A stretch of 64,000 nucleotides of DNA from Incurvaria masculella (GCA_946894095.1 OX335652.1:8765001-8829000); one strand, 5' to 3'; counted from the stretch's first letter, positions 47,628-58,289 are shown. Made by a program: numbers and translations. Notes: generated from the letters alone by a model not told the origin.

Positions 47628-47670
47628 CATCCATCCATCCATCCATCCATCCATCCATCCATCCATCCAT
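47628..47670. repeat. (CATC)n microsatellite
   Basis: About ten uninterrupted CATC units following GTGAAAGAGTAACAAA and preceding ATTACAAACTTTCCCC, an arrangement like the 3' tail of RTE-type LINEs. Confidence 0.85.
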
Positions 47671-48284
47671 TATTACAAACTTTCCCCTTTATATTATTTA
47701 TTAGATTAGATTATCAAACTAGTGGCTCTCTGATCTATAAGACCTCGCGAGTCTGTCTTTTTGAACATTTGACATTAGAAAAACTGGCCCGACAAAAAAA
47801 TGTCATGTAAAATCCGGCTTGCAAAATATCAAGAGAATCCGTTGAGAAATGCGAAACAGTACAGCGTTTTTAAAAATTAATCCACCGTTTTTTTTAACTG
47901 GTTCGTCTAAAATATTAAATTTTTGTCAGCTTTTGCGCGCCGTATGATTGATGATTATTACCTTTTCCATCCCATATGTGAAACATATGTGTATATAACG
48001 AAGCAGTCGGGTTTCAGCAAAGAGTTCGGCAGTTCGGAGAAATCGCTGCTCTACGGGTTTCAGGGCATACTTACCACAAAACATAAATATCGGGGCAAAC
48101 TATTAAAATTACTGTGACTCGTTCAGTTCGTTCTGTAACGTTTACTTATTCTTTGGTTCTTAGCACTTAAACGTAATCTGTGGCTCGTTTCCATTTCTAG
48201 CAGCATTCCAGCAATCTTGTGTTCTGGGTTCCTCCCGAGTGATACCTCCGAGCTCGATCGTAACATTGTGCTTAAATTCCCATA

Positions 48285-48330
48285 ATGCAGGCTACTCGTC
48301 CGCTGGTCCAGAGACTGCTCGCGCAAACAG
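48285..48330 (+). CDS. COX7B-like / prag01-family small mitochondrial protein, exon 1
   Basis: ATG at 48285 in context cataATGc; 15 codons plus one base, donor ACAG|GTACTT. It encodes MQATRPLVQRLLAQT, an arginine-containing, acid-free amphipathic start typical of a mitochondrial targeting sequence. A short first exon with most of the presequence is common in nuclear genes for respiratory-chain subunits. Confidence 0.75.
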
Positions 48331-48639
48331 GTACTTTTTCCTCGTTTATTTTTTCGCACTTTGCTACTTGTAACACATTCAAAGCAAGTATTTTTAGTGT
48401 AAACTAAAATAATGAACCCTATATAGGTTTTTGTTTCAATGACCTACTCGTCAAAACAAGCCTCTTCAAAATCGATTTGAATTACGTAACAATACATAAC
48501 CTCAATGTTTGGCATAACTTTAAGAAATGTCTCTTGCTATAGCCCTGTGCAATTATTAGAAAAACTTATTCTGTGCTATAAACCCATTGCTACATGTAGG
48601 TTTAGTGTGGTACAATGTTAAGTAATTGTTAAATTTCAG

Positions 48640-48797
48640 CACGACGCTATCATGCGGAGGGAGGATTCAGGCCTCCGACCATGGATGAGCTACCAGTGCC
48701 AAAGGGCTCCTGGCAGGCGCAGTACGATCGCAATCAGCGCAAGTACAATGCTGCACTGGCATTTGGAATCGGCTTCGCTATTTTCACTGTTGTCTCA
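48640..48797 (+). CDS. COX7B-like / prag01-family small mitochondrial protein, exon 2
   Basis: Acceptor AATTTCAG at 48639 and donor TCA|GTAAGT. It completes Ala16 and adds 52 codons: RRYHAEGGFRPPTMDELPVP, then KGSWQAQYDRNQRKYNAALA and the start of a membrane helix FGIGFAIFTVVS. The PTMDELPVPKGSWQ block is characteristic of the insect deltamethrin-resistance (prag01) family (Pfam Deltameth_res, from memory). KYNAALAFGIGF also lines up with human COX7B KYGNAVLASGATF. Likely place: inner mitochondrial membrane, as a supernumerary complex IV subunit or a relative of one. Confidence 0.8.
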
Positions 48798-49247
48798 GTA
48801 AGTCGGTTCTCCAGTAGTAGGTTTCGAATGCAAAAAATATTTCCTTTTTAATTTTAAGGATATGATAACAGCTGATGAAGCGTTCTGTTCGACGAGGGCG
48901 TAAATAAAACAAAGTTTTATTTTAAAAATAAGTGCAATGAACTTTGTTATTGAAAAAGAAAATAATTGGTCTAGCTATAATTTAAAGATAAAACTGTAAG
49001 TACATAAGTGTTTCTAGCTTTGATTTATCTAATTTTATTAATATTTTATTATAAAAAAATTAAAATTATTAGAGTGATATTTTCCATTCATATTTCAAAT
49101 ATAGCTATACCATCAATTTATGTTTCAGATTTTTTATTTCCAAACCAGTAAGCTATTTTTTTAAATTAGAAAATGTGTTTCATTTACGCCCTATGCAACT
49201 AAGCTATGCAAGCGCTTCAGATGCGATTTCCATAGAAAATTTACAAA

Positions 49248-49519
49248 AAAACCGGCTAAGTGCAAGTCGGACTCGCACATGAAGGGTTCCGTACCATCGT
49301 AAAAGATTTAATACAAAAAAAAAATTCTATGGGGGCCCCCTTTAATTTTAATATTTTTTAAATTTTACCTATTTGTTGTTACAAAATAAATACACACTGT
49401 GAAAATTTCAGCTATCTGTTACGGTTACTGAGATACAGCCCTGTGACAGACGGATGGACGGACAGCGGAGGCTTAGTAAAAGGGTTCCGTTGGTACCCTT
49501 TGGTTACGGAACCATAAAA
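49248..49519 (+). repeat. dispersed repeat R1, copy f
   Basis: Within intron 2 of the COX7B-like gene: AAACCGGCTAAGTGCAAGTC, GAAGGGTTCCGTACCATCG, a short (GACG)-type run and TACGGAACC at the end. Confidence 0.7.
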
Positions 49520-49975
49520 AATGTGCATTCATAACTCGATTTTGACCAAAATGGTCTTGAAATGTTTTTTATTCTACACCCCTGATATATTAAGTATCCA
49601 CTTACTGAATTAAGAGCTTCAACTTGTTCATATCTGTCCGGTATTAAACTTGCATAATGAATGAACAAAAGTGCTCATAGATACCTTGATGAAACCGAGG
49701 AGGGTCTTTACTAGACTGAAGAGAAGGGCACCCCAAGATCTAATAACAGTCTTATAAGCTGTGTACTTTTTGTGGAAATGTCATTGGACATTTGCCACAC
49801 TCAAGACAACTATTCCTCACAAAAAAACTGATAAATGTCTATAAACTGACAGATTGCAGTTTCAAATAATAAAAAAAAAAAATAGATACCTACCTATGAG
49901 CACTGTTAGTTATAGTAGTATACTTTAGGCCCAATTGTATGCACAATATATTAATGATAATGTATTCAATTACAG

Positions 49976-50032
49976 GCAAAGGCATCCGGTCTCGTCTACT
50001 TCAATTTTTCGCCCCCGAAGAGCTTTGACTAG
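49976..50032 (+). CDS. COX7B-like / prag01-family protein, last exon (isoform 1)
   Basis: Acceptor AATTACAG at 49975; phase 0. Adds AKASGLVYFNFSPPKSFD and TAG, giving 86 aa. The tail GLVYFNFSPP matches COX7B GIEWNLSPVG in position and completes the membrane helix. AATAAA 40 bp after the stop (50072-50077) fits a short 3' UTR. Confidence 0.8.
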   Translation, partial: AKASGLVYFNFSPPKSFD

Positions 50033-50071
50033 ACGCCTCGCGCCTTGCGCATGCTTATGTAGATTACCAAT

Positions 50072-50077
50072 AATAAA
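50072..50077 (+). terminator. polyadenylation signal AATAAA of the COX7B-like gene
   Basis: Canonical AATAAA, followed within about 45 bases by a T-rich GGTCTTTTATTG stretch. Confidence 0.65.
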
Positions 50078-50743
50078 TGTATCACTTTCAAAATATAGAT
50101 AATTACTAATATTGATGGTCTTTTATTGAAACATACCAGTTATACAACAAAGTAATGTTTTTTTAAATGTTAAGTGCGGCCATAGATAAATGATTGTAGG
50201 GAAAGATTGCTTAGACGATGTGATAAATTGGTTTGTACTTCGTATCAACTGAAAATCACGGATTAAATGAATTTTGATTTTTGAATCATACAAGTGTTGA
50301 ATAGGGATAATAAAAGTCAACAGATGGCGTTGCCTTTGAGAATATTTTAAATACAAACCAATGAATATCAATTATATTTTTTATTTACAAAGACATTACT
50401 TAATTATTGTGAAAATATTACATTTTCATCATGCCTGCCTAGGCGAAATTTGGAATAAAGCTTTGTTTGTTTATTCATAGACAGTAGGATTTTTTTTATT
50501 TCATCATTCTGGCAGTGATGGGAGATGGCACTGGTTAGAAATGTCATAGTACCAGCGAAAATAAGTAATTAGCGCATTTTGTACGTTGTGTGACAACAGT
50601 CTATACCTATGTCTATGGTATGGCATATAGCTTACCGGGATGTCCGATGATGCATGCAGGAGCTGGACCTGGTGTGATGCTCGTGAATGTGTGCTGTTTG
50701 TGGAGACTAGCACGTTTATTTTTTTTTATTTTTAATATTTCAG

Positions 50744-50848
50744 GCATATAGCAAACGCAAGGCTGTCATAAGAGGATCCAACGATCCAAACTTAAAGGGA
50801 AGCTACGAATACCATGCCAGCTGGCCAGGCGCTTCACAGCATGTTTGA
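50744..50848 (+). CDS. candidate alternative last exon (isoform 2) of the COX7B-like gene
   Basis: A long T-rich tract and TTTCAG (50738-50743) precede an open stretch of 34 codons in the right phase (0) to follow exon 2: AYSKRKAVIRGSNDPNLKGS, then YEYHASWPGASQHV and TGA. It starts with GCA, as the isoform 1 exon does. The tail is hydrophilic and differs completely from isoform 1, giving 102 aa. It lies 0.7 kb beyond the isoform 1 poly(A) signal, so use would need read-through and skipping of 49976-50032. Not recognised; it could be a chance frame behind a good acceptor. Confidence 0.4.
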   Translation, partial: AYSKRKAVIRGSNDPNLKGSYEYHASWPGASQHV

Positions 50849-51171
50849 TGGACCCCAGGTTGTCCTTTCAAGGAAATACCTGGGCAGGTAGTGCATTCAA
50901 TACTTTACCGACTCTATAGATAAAGGATTTACTTCCGGGATAGGTGGGTTCTTATTTTTGGACTGTCGACAGTAAATCACCGGACGGCTCCACATTTAGC
51001 GATGTTAGAATTGACAACATGTTATTTGTTATGTGTGGATAAGTGCACTAAACTGTCTATAGATGATAAATAGAGAACCGTTTGCTTTGCTTTGCAGTTG
51101 ATTAACCTATCTACAATTCTGCTGACATCGAGCAAAAAATGGCGAAACATTTTCAAAATTAATAACTGTAA

Positions 51172-51717
51172 TTAAGGCGGCCCATCCCGCTCATCTCCCC
51201 ATACAAAAGGGGAAAGATCACGCCAATATTTCTTGTCAGAGATCCAAAATTTTGCTCAAAATAGCTTTATTTGATCGAACTAGATGTCTGATGACCATTG
51301 GCAATGTAAAATTGTGTTTGGTTTCTAAGTTATAAGGTCCGAAAGTTCGCATTTTTCGCGCGTTTAATACAATAACTTTGGAGGTGGATTACGCAATGAT
51401 AAAGTAAGAACATCTTAAAAAGATTAGTCATCAGACATAGCTTATTTAATCAGGATTTATAATCTATTTGGTTTTGTTCGATTTTTTACTACAGCGGTCG
51501 TGGTTTACTTTTAGCTATAAGTTGTTTTGAAATTAAAATTTTCGTAAATCTTACCAAATCATACACTATGCACATTGTCTTTTATGTGGACATGTTGCAT
51601 CTTCCTAATCACGGAGCCTGTCTTATTCTTTGAAACAGAGAAGGTCCCAGAGCGCAACAGCACGTTTTTGTACCGTGCCCGCGAATGAGTTAGGCCCGCC
51701 GGGTTGGGCCACCTTAA
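51172..51717 (-). mobile_element. TTAA-flanked MITE family, copy F
   Basis: TTAAGGCGGCCCATCCCGC to GGGTTGGGCCACCTTAA, 546 bp, same orientation as copy D. Confidence 0.85.
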
Positions 51718-52469
51718 ATAACAGGTTGCTATTTTATTGATTACAGATTATAAATAAAAAGATAGAAGTTGAAAATCCTATATGGAGCCTTTCCATTAAA
51801 AAAACGTTTTTTAAAATAATGTTCATTTATTTAACAGAGAAGGCAGTATCCTAATTGTGTATTAAAGCTTTTTATAAGTTAAATACTACATACAATGTCT
51901 TAATACATAGCTATTACCTGGTTCATTAAAGTTGGTGTTTAAAAATGACAGCTTGTATGTTTACGCAATTTCAGGACATTATCTATCATACCGACGTTTG
52001 AGTAAAAGTGGGAGTGAACTTAGGAATAATTTCTCTTTTCAGTGTAATAACATGAAAATAAATGATAATACTCTAGCCAACTACAATCCAACGGTGATTT
52101 GTGGGTTTCCAACAAGTTGGATGGCTTAGTGCTGTATTGAGTACAAGGACACTACTAGCACCAGGTAGGTACTGGGGACTACCTTCCGATGTGTGTCCAC
52201 AGCATTCTATTACCGGCCTAATCTGATTTATTTGTGTGAATCATGTCTAGAGTCATAGCGTAGAGACAGCACAAAGAGTTACGGAGTATTATTTAGTTTC
52301 TTGTAAGATGTTTTTTTGCTTTTAACATTATTTTCTAAAAAAAATATGAGATTCAGATGACAGTTATGGTTGTAGGTAAGGCAGATGGTGAATTGCATGT
52401 CCATTTTGATTCATCAGCTTAATATATTGTGTTAAAATATTTTTGCTTTTTAAAATTAGTTAGAAATTA

Positions 52470-52570
52470 ACAGTCGTATTCAGAGTGGATGGACTAACTT
52501 TAATACGCGGTTTATTGTCAGCGCTAGTCTGCGTATTAAATGTTGACAGTTCACTCTGAATACGACTGTA
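52470..52570. mobile_element. 101-bp MITE with ACAGTCGTATTCAGAGTG ends
   Basis: Left ACAGTCGTATTCAGAGTG; right CACTCTGAATACGACTGT. Nearly perfect 18-bp inverted ends around ACTAACTTTAATACGC and GCGTATTAAATGTTGACAGT. Confidence 0.75.
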
Positions 52571-53058
52571 ATACTTTATAACAGTATTAATGGTGATTTC
52601 GTTTGTAGTAATTCATAGTCGGAAATTAATGTGCAAAACGGCATTAAAAAATTGCTTAAAATTTGAAATCACCTACTCTAAATAGGACTGTAAATGTATC
52701 ATTACATTAGCTGTCTTCTAAATGTTTTTAACCGACTTCTAAAAAGGAGGAGGTTCTCAATTCGACTGTATTTTTTTTATACCTTTATGTATACGGGTGA
52801 ACCAATTTTGATGATTATTTTTTTATTTAAAAGCTGGTGCTTCCCGTATGGTCCCATTTCAATTTGGTTTAGTTCTAATAATGATATCCACAAGAAATTT
52901 CATATAAGTCTTAAATTTGCATTACGTATGTGTGCGACAAATGGACAAATAACTCAACATCACGCCAACCGATTTCGATGATTCTTTTTTTATTGGAAAG
53001 GACGTGTACAAATTAGTTAGTGTATAATTCACTAAAAATAAACAAATAAAAAAAATTA

Positions 53059-53289
53059 ACAAAAAAACCGACTTTAAAGAAAAAGCACTAAAAGTAAAAA
53101 AAATATTGCCATTTTTGTAGTAACGATTATTGCTATTTTTTAAGTCGGTGTCAGCCAAGGTAGCAAAGGTTCTCATGGCGCGCGTGCCCGGCTGACCCCG
53201 ACTCAAAAAATAAAAATATTATAACTACAACAATGGCAATATTTTTTTTACTTTTTAGTGCTTTTTCTTTGAAGTCGGTTTTTTTGTTA
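53059..53289. repeat. 231-bp palindromic repeat with ~90-bp arms
   Basis: AACAAAAAAACCGACTTTAA, AGAAAAAGCACTAAAAGT and AAATATTGCCATT on the left are mirrored on the right around a GC-rich 50-bp loop (ATGGCGCGCGTGCCCGG). Confidence 0.75.
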
Positions 53290-54924
53290 AAATTTCTTTT
53301 TTTGCTAACAAGTCTGTTAGACCAGAGAAGCAATATAGGTGTATGTGCAGTATTTTTAAACGCTAACTTAAAGAACCCGGTAATTAGTTGATTAACTTAA
53401 CAAATACATATACATATGTTATTTAATATTTTTCCTTTTCATAAACATTTTAAATAATGGCTAATTACTCATTCTTTTCGTACATATGTCGTATTAAACT
53501 AGTAAAATCCGTAAACTTAAAAGATTCCGGTTATTTCTCAAATAGAATTTCAAATTGGATAGATTTTAAGAAAAATGTAAGTCTGGACTTTGTAAGGATT
53601 CTTCTAATACGAAATATTTTTTTATATCTTTACCAGCATGAATATAATTTTGATAGGTCATTCAACTTACAAAATAATATATATTTTACCTTTTTACGAG
53701 TTAAAAGTTCAGTTTATAAGTTTCCATTGAGTCACCAGGAAAGTTTGGCAGAGCGAATTGTCTCGTCCTACAAGTTTACTGAGGAGGGCCAATCAATATA
53801 CACATTTCCTAAAATATATTAGGAAATATGTAAATTGATATCCCGTCTAATCATTATCAGGAAACTTTACGGATTCCGCAAGTTTCCTACGACACATACA
53901 GTAGCGTCTAACTAATCCGGCACTTCAGTACGTTGCCACTCCCTCCTAACCGCCTCGTTTTAATAGAACGAAATAACTGATAATTTAATTTTTAAATTTA
54001 ACTGAAATAATAACTTGCATCAAAGCACCATGTCAGTTCTAATTTTAACACTTATGTTTATTTACAATATATTCTTAGCAAGCCATATATTTACACGAAG
54101 AGCTGAAAATATACACAGTGTGTAATTTAATCCATTCACATCCATTAAAAACAGTCGAACACCGGGTTTCGATCTCCTTCAGGAGTGTGAATGGATGCAA
54201 TGATAACCTCTGGATGGAAGCTCAAACTTATCATTTGATCTATCTATTTACTTTGAAAAAACTCATCATGATTGCAGTTCGGGAAAACCCCTGTTCCAGT
54301 TTTCTTCAGTTTATGTTTCTTTAGTCAATCACTACGTCTAAGCTGTAATAAAAAAACTGGGTAAAACTACAGCAAAATAAAATCTAAGTAGATTATTTTT
54401 TGCTCTGGTTTGACCCATTTTAAAAAATACAGACAGATATTTTGCTGCAGAAAATCAAGCAAATCGTCACAGTGGTTTTCAAATGCTTATCAACTATATT
54501 TGTAATGGGAGCACAAATTGTCTAATGCTTACAAACTCACATTACGGCTGTTCAAATTACCTAACTAAACCTACCTCTTGCGGTGGAGTTAGGCTGTGGC
54601 AATAGCTAAAGTATGTTCCAAGAGCATGCAGAAAAACTAACACTGACCTTTGATGATATTTTCTTTGTGAATCGAGCAACCGTGATTCGTTTTAATTATC
54701 GTTTGATAACTGACCGCTTGTCTGCGTACCCTTGACTCCGACTGAGATGTCACAGCAATGGGCGAACGTTAGATCACATTGGTTAGTTGCTGGGAAGTCT
54801 GAGACCAATATTCAGTTCTCGGGAACGTAAAAAAGGCCGGCTATGTTTTTTGGTATTACGTAAATGAACACTACAATTAATTATTTACATTCAGTTCGTA
54901 TTCATCTCAAGAAATCCACACTAT

Positions 54925-54930
54925 TTTATT
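54925..54930 (-). terminator. EXOC1: polyadenylation signal AATAAA of EXOC1
   Basis: TTTATT on the plus strand gives AATAAA about 90 bp past the EXOC1 stop codon, the first on that strand. Confidence 0.55.
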
Positions 54931-55019
54931 TACAAAAAGTGGGTGATTCAATGCAACCCGTGAATGAACAAAGGATTGAGTGTAATGTACACATTCGTTT
55001 TGTGCGGCCTGAGGGTAAG

Positions 55020-55172
55020 TCAGTGCGAGCGGGCGATGTCGGAGAAGGACTCGAGGATGTCATCAATGGAGAAGTCGAGCGCGATCAGTGAACCGGGGTA
55101 GCAGGTCTGGATGCGTCCCTCGAGGTACTTGTACTGCGCGATGAACTCTTCCTGCATGGCGCGCCACACCAC
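55020..55172 (-). CDS. EXOC1: EXOC1/Sec3 terminal exon
   Basis: Acceptor TCGCAG at 55173, phase 0, 50 codons and TGA. It reads VVWRAMQEEFIAQYKYLEGR, IQTCYPGSLIALDFSIDDIL and ESFSDIARSH, closely matching the end of human EXOC1 (VVWHSMQDEFIRQYKHFEG, then RCYPGSGVTMEF and SSIAQSH). EXOC1 (Sec3) is an exocyst subunit that tethers secretory vesicles to the plasma membrane; this C-terminal region forms part of the helical rod that packs against other subunits. Two decayed copies follow upstream on the gene (55192-55342 and about 55365-55475). Confidence 0.92.
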   Translation of the reverse strand: MVWRAMQEEFIAQYKYLEGRIQTCYPGSLIALDFSIDDILESFSDIARSH

Positions 55173-55191
55173 CTGCGACATGGGGCAGCAA

Positions 55192-55342
55192 TCAGTGCGA
55201 GCGAGCTATGTCGGAAAAGGACTCGAGGATGTCGTCGATGAAGAAGTCGAGCGCGATGAGTGAACCGGGTTAGCAGGTCTGGATGCGTCCCTTTAGCTAC
55301 TTTACTGCACGATTCTTCCTGGTTACCGGTTTGATATACCAC
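55192..55342 (-). pseudogene. decayed tandem copy 2 of the EXOC1 terminal exon
   Basis: Aligns with the terminal exon over its whole length: the acceptor CTATGTCGCAG is preserved, GTGGTATATCAAACC replaces GTGGTGTGGCGCGCC, and later blocks GGGACGCATCCAGACCTGCT, CTCATCGCGCTCGACTTCTT and TTTTCCGACATAGCTCGCTC are clear. Small indels shift the frame, so it cannot give the normal C-terminus. The 3' half is closer to the true exon than the 5' half. Confidence 0.8.
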
Positions 55343-55364
55343 CTGCGACATAGGTGAAGGAGTC

Positions 55365-55475
55365 ACTGCAACAAACCAGCCAGAGAAGCATGTCTGGATG
55401 CATTAATTCTAGGTATGTTTACTGCGCGATTATCTCGCTACACTCATTTTCTCACTAGTAAATACAATACACCAC
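55365..55475 (-). pseudogene. more decayed copy 3 of the EXOC1 terminal exon
   Basis: Retains CCATGTCTAAGGTGGTGTAT (acceptor now AAG), TCGCGCAGTAAACATACCTA and TGCATCCAGACATGCTTCTC, in the same order and spacing as the functional exon, but with stops and gaps. Confidence 0.65.
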
Positions 55476-55830
55476 CTTAGACATGGGCAGGACCGGATCA
55501 ACCATGTCGAAGCACCTAGGCAATCCTATTTCTCGGGGGCCCTTTGTATCGAATGCGTCGGTCGTGGAGACATTATACAATCGAATATCATTCTATGCAT
55601 GATCATACATGAATTATTATTTTATGTGTAATGAATAGTAATTTTTTTTTTTTTATGTAATATAAAAAAATCAATATTATTGCATTGAGGGATACACATT
55701 TTGACTCGAACAAACATTTTAATTTTTTTTTCCGTGCGTGGGACCCCTTGACAATTGCCTACACCGCCTTATTGGATAATCCGGCCCTGGGCGTGGGAAG
55801 GACGAACCTCTACGGCCCCTCCCGACTCAC

Positions 55831-56025
55831 CTGCAGCAGGTTCTCCTCCTCGCAGAGGTGCTTCTCCACCTTCTTGTAGAGCGCGTGCAGCGAGCGGCGC
55901 ACGTCGCGGTGCGGGTACAGCGCCAGCACGCGGCGCAGCTCGTGCTTGCTGAACGCCGCCTGGTACGAGACCTCCTCCTCTCGGACCCCGCCCGCCACGC
56001 ACTCCGATACGCCCTCGAAGAATTG
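55831..56025 (-). CDS. EXOC1: EXOC1/Sec3 exon (third visible from the right part, C-terminal domain)
   Basis: Acceptor TGCGCAG at 56026 and donor CAG|GTGAGT at 55830, 65 codons, phase 0 at both ends. The product [40 protein letters not shown] and [20 protein letters not shown] ends ENLLQ. Human EXOC1 has [33 protein letters not shown] and [17 protein letters not shown], so orthology is clear. Confidence 0.93.
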
Positions 56026-56574
56026 CTGCGCAGTGACACATTTCATTAAGGCGACACGTGACCCTGGAACTGAGCTATCGTTTTAATTTTTTTGTTTTCA
56101 TGATGAGCACTAATCTTAAGGGCATGATATGAGTCGATTGTGTTCAGTTTGATAAGGAAGTAAGTAAAACAAGCTACAATTTTATTTTAAAATAACCACA
56201 ATGAATTTCGATAATCAAATAAGTTAGTAAGTACATTGGTGGTGTAGCTATAATTTAATAATAAAATTGTAAGTCTCTGGTGCTTTGTGTTTTCATACTA
56301 GGCAGATATATATATCATAAAAAAAGTTTGAACAAAGAATTTGAGCGTCAGATATTTACCGTTATAGCTTTCAAATATAGCTAGACCATCAATGCTGAAT
56401 GCAGAATGCTCTTTGGAGCTGCCAAGACACAATCATGTACGTGAAGGGTGATTTTATTTTGTCTTTCAAACAAAAGTCGTAGATTAAGAGACGCTCAGTT
56501 TTATCAGATTAACACCATTCGTGTGCTGAAGCGTGGAAGAAAGCTCTTGCAACAGAAAATAAGTGTTCACTGAC

Positions 56575-56720
56575 GTTAAGTTTCTCGAGCGGTCGGCCGA
56601 AGTAGTGTGTGACGTAGGCGCGGAGCGCGTCTCCGTAGCGCGCCTTCAGCTCGCGGCGTAGCGGGTCCAGCGCCGGCAGCCGCAGCTGAGACACCGCGTC
56701 GTACAGGTGGTGGAAGTTCT
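56575..56720 (-). CDS. EXOC1: EXOC1/Sec3 exon ENFHHLY to PLEKLN
   Basis: Acceptor CCCACAG at 56721; donor AAC|GTCAGT at 56574, a slightly unusual GTCAGT. Two bases complete Glu, then NFHHLYDAVSQLRLPALDPL, RRELKARYGDALRAYVTHYF and GRPLEKLN. Human EXOC1 has MENFHHIFATLSRLK, YVIYSLGQPLEKLN at the same place. Confidence 0.92.
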
Positions 56721-56800
56721 CTGTGGGCAGTGAGCACGTTATGAATTAGAGCAGCCTAAGCTGATGTGTTCACTGGTGCTTTATTACGCTTAGGCTACGG

Positions 56801-57420
56801 TGATGGGTACCAGGTCACTCAGGAATCGACGGCAACGAAAATGCCGATGAACTGGCGAATGAAGGAGCTAATAAACCCCAGATGGGACCTGAACCATCCT
56901 GTGGGATTTCCAAAAGCACTGCACTCGGAACATTACATGACTGGGCTCAAAACCAAAGCCTGTGCCAGTGGAAAAGCAAGCCAGGACTAAAGCACGCCAA
57001 GGCCCTTATAATGGAATTTTCCCAGAAAAGAGCATTTGAGCTAATCAAGCTAAGCCGAAATCAACTCAGAGTAATTACCAGAGCTCTAACAGGTCACTGT
57101 AACCTTAACAAACACCTGCACAGGATGAGGTTGACAGATTCAGATTTATGCAGGTTCTGTCTTGAACAAGAGGAGACACCGATCCACCTTCTGTGCGACT
57201 GTGGACCACTAATTCATAAAAGAAATGCCATCCTTGGGGGATATTTACTAGACCCAGATGATATCAAAGTCATCACACCTCAAAAAATCGTGCACTTCCT
57301 GAAGGAGGCAGGAATTGAGGGTGAACTGTAAGAAGGGAAAAGTCACAATAGATCTGTAAAGGTCGCAGTGACAGGGGGCAAAAAAGCCCGCAGCCCAACT
57401 TCAAATAATAATAATAGGCT
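56801..57420 (+). pseudogene. 5'-truncated non-LTR retrotransposon end (RNase H and zinc-finger tail)
   Basis: Reads WVPGHSGIDGNENADELANE, the RNase H motif of R1/jockey-like LINEs, then a stretch to GHCNLNKHLHRM, LCRFCLEQEETPIHLLCDC (a CxxC-H-C zinc-finger-like tail of such proteins) and a stop at 57331. The frame is open from 56804 to the stop. A tail of AATAATAATAATA near 57408-57419 marks the 3' end. It is inserted in an EXOC1 intron, antisense to the gene. Confidence 0.8.
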
Positions 57421-57439
57421 ACAGTTTTTAGGTGCTTGT

Positions 57440-57677
57440 CAAGCCCGCTTTTAAAGGACTTGGTGTTGAGTGCTTGCACAACATCTTCTGGCAGTTTGCT
57501 CCACATTTCCACTGCTCTATTTGACAGGAAGTGTTGTCTCAGGTTTGTTGGGCTGACATTGCCATTGAGCTTCAGGCTACAGTAAAGTATGAATAAGATT
57601 CCTGCAAGAGATTCCGACCATCCTCTAGGACCAAATAAATGCTTAACTACAATTTTGGTGCACTGAGTTCTCCTCAT
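57440..57677 (-). pseudogene. second LINE ORF C-terminal fragment, facing the first
   Basis: The minus strand encodes NLRQHFLSNRAVEMWSKLPE then DVVQALNTKSFKSGLDKHLK, a motif found at the end of CR1/jockey-group LINE proteins (FSNRVVxxWNSLPxxVV, SFKxxLDKxW). It ends at the AAT-type tail at about 57408-57419, where the plus-strand LINE also ends, so the two 3' ends are back to back. Confidence 0.65.
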
Positions 57678-58052
57678 TATTGATACGAAATCAAAATTAT
57701 TTTATTAGTAATTTCATACTACACATAACACTTATCAAAAAAATAATGAGGATACAAAGCCTATGTATTGAAACAATTTGTTTGACAATATATGGGTAAT
57801 TATGAATAAGCACACAATTAAAGAAAAATGATTACTTCTTCTCTTGAAAACTTTTGAAATTCAAAAGTAAAAAAGCATTTTTTTTTATTTCCTAAATATA
57901 TATTTTGTTAATCTAATAAAGTTTCAACATTTCAACATTCAAATATTCCATCAAAGCCTCCTGAATAACCCCACGCAGCATACACTCCGTAAAAGTGTAC
58001 ATGCAGCGTAAAAGTCCACACGCAGAGCGCACGACAGTAGCGTTGTGCTCAC

Positions 58053-58200
58053 CCATCTTGATGACGGTGTGCGGGGTGCGCGGATGCTCGTGCGCGGCGA
58101 TGGCCTGCAGCATGCCGGCGAGCAGCGCGCCGTACCAGCGCTCCACGTCCGCGCGCCGCCCCGACCGACCGAAGATCCTCTCCGCACCCACGCAGAACTC
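58053..58200 (-). CDS. EXOC1: EXOC1/Sec3 exon EFCVGAERIF to VIKM
   Basis: Acceptor CTGTCAG at 58201 and donor ATGG|GTGAGC at 58052. It starts on a codon boundary and leaves one base. EFCVGAERIFGRSGRRADVE, RWYGALLAGMLQAIAAHEHP and RTPHTVIKM correspond to human EXOC1 EFVRETEALFKNAERRGDLD and RDVVMM. Confidence 0.9.
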
Positions 58201-58289
58201 CTGACAGTTAACAATTTCTTATAGTGCTCAACACAAATGGCTAATTCATAAAACTTTTTTCGTCATATCACTCGAACGCTCGAGCGGCT

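Larger units (their letters stand above)
44798..48284. other. intergenic region between divergent MFSD8 and COX7B-like genes
   Basis: Should contain both promoters. It also holds RTE-LINE-3'-end-like sequence (about 46545-46760, AACTAGCTGCGGTACCCGGC), a degraded 5S-SINE piece (46845-46935), a C-rich patch at 47407-47465 (CCCCCCTCCCCCCGCC), and a (CATC)n run at 47628-47670 following another LINE 3'-end block. No TATA box or initiator is assigned. Confidence 0.45.
51718..54924. other. intergenic region downstream of COX7B-like gene, repeat-bearing
   Basis: No supported gene. Holds the MITE at 52470-52570, the dispersed ACCGACTTCTAAAAAGGAGG repeat from 52729, the 231-bp palindromic element at 53059-53289, and a degenerate relative of the second TTAA MITE near 54300-54550. 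The 121-codon frame at 53457-53822 is AT-rich and judged non-coding. Confidence 0.5.

Noticed and set aside
53457..53822. 121-codon ORF with a plausible start
   Set aside because: Very AT-rich, no recognisable domain, no flanking signals; length is attainable by chance in this intergenic stretch.
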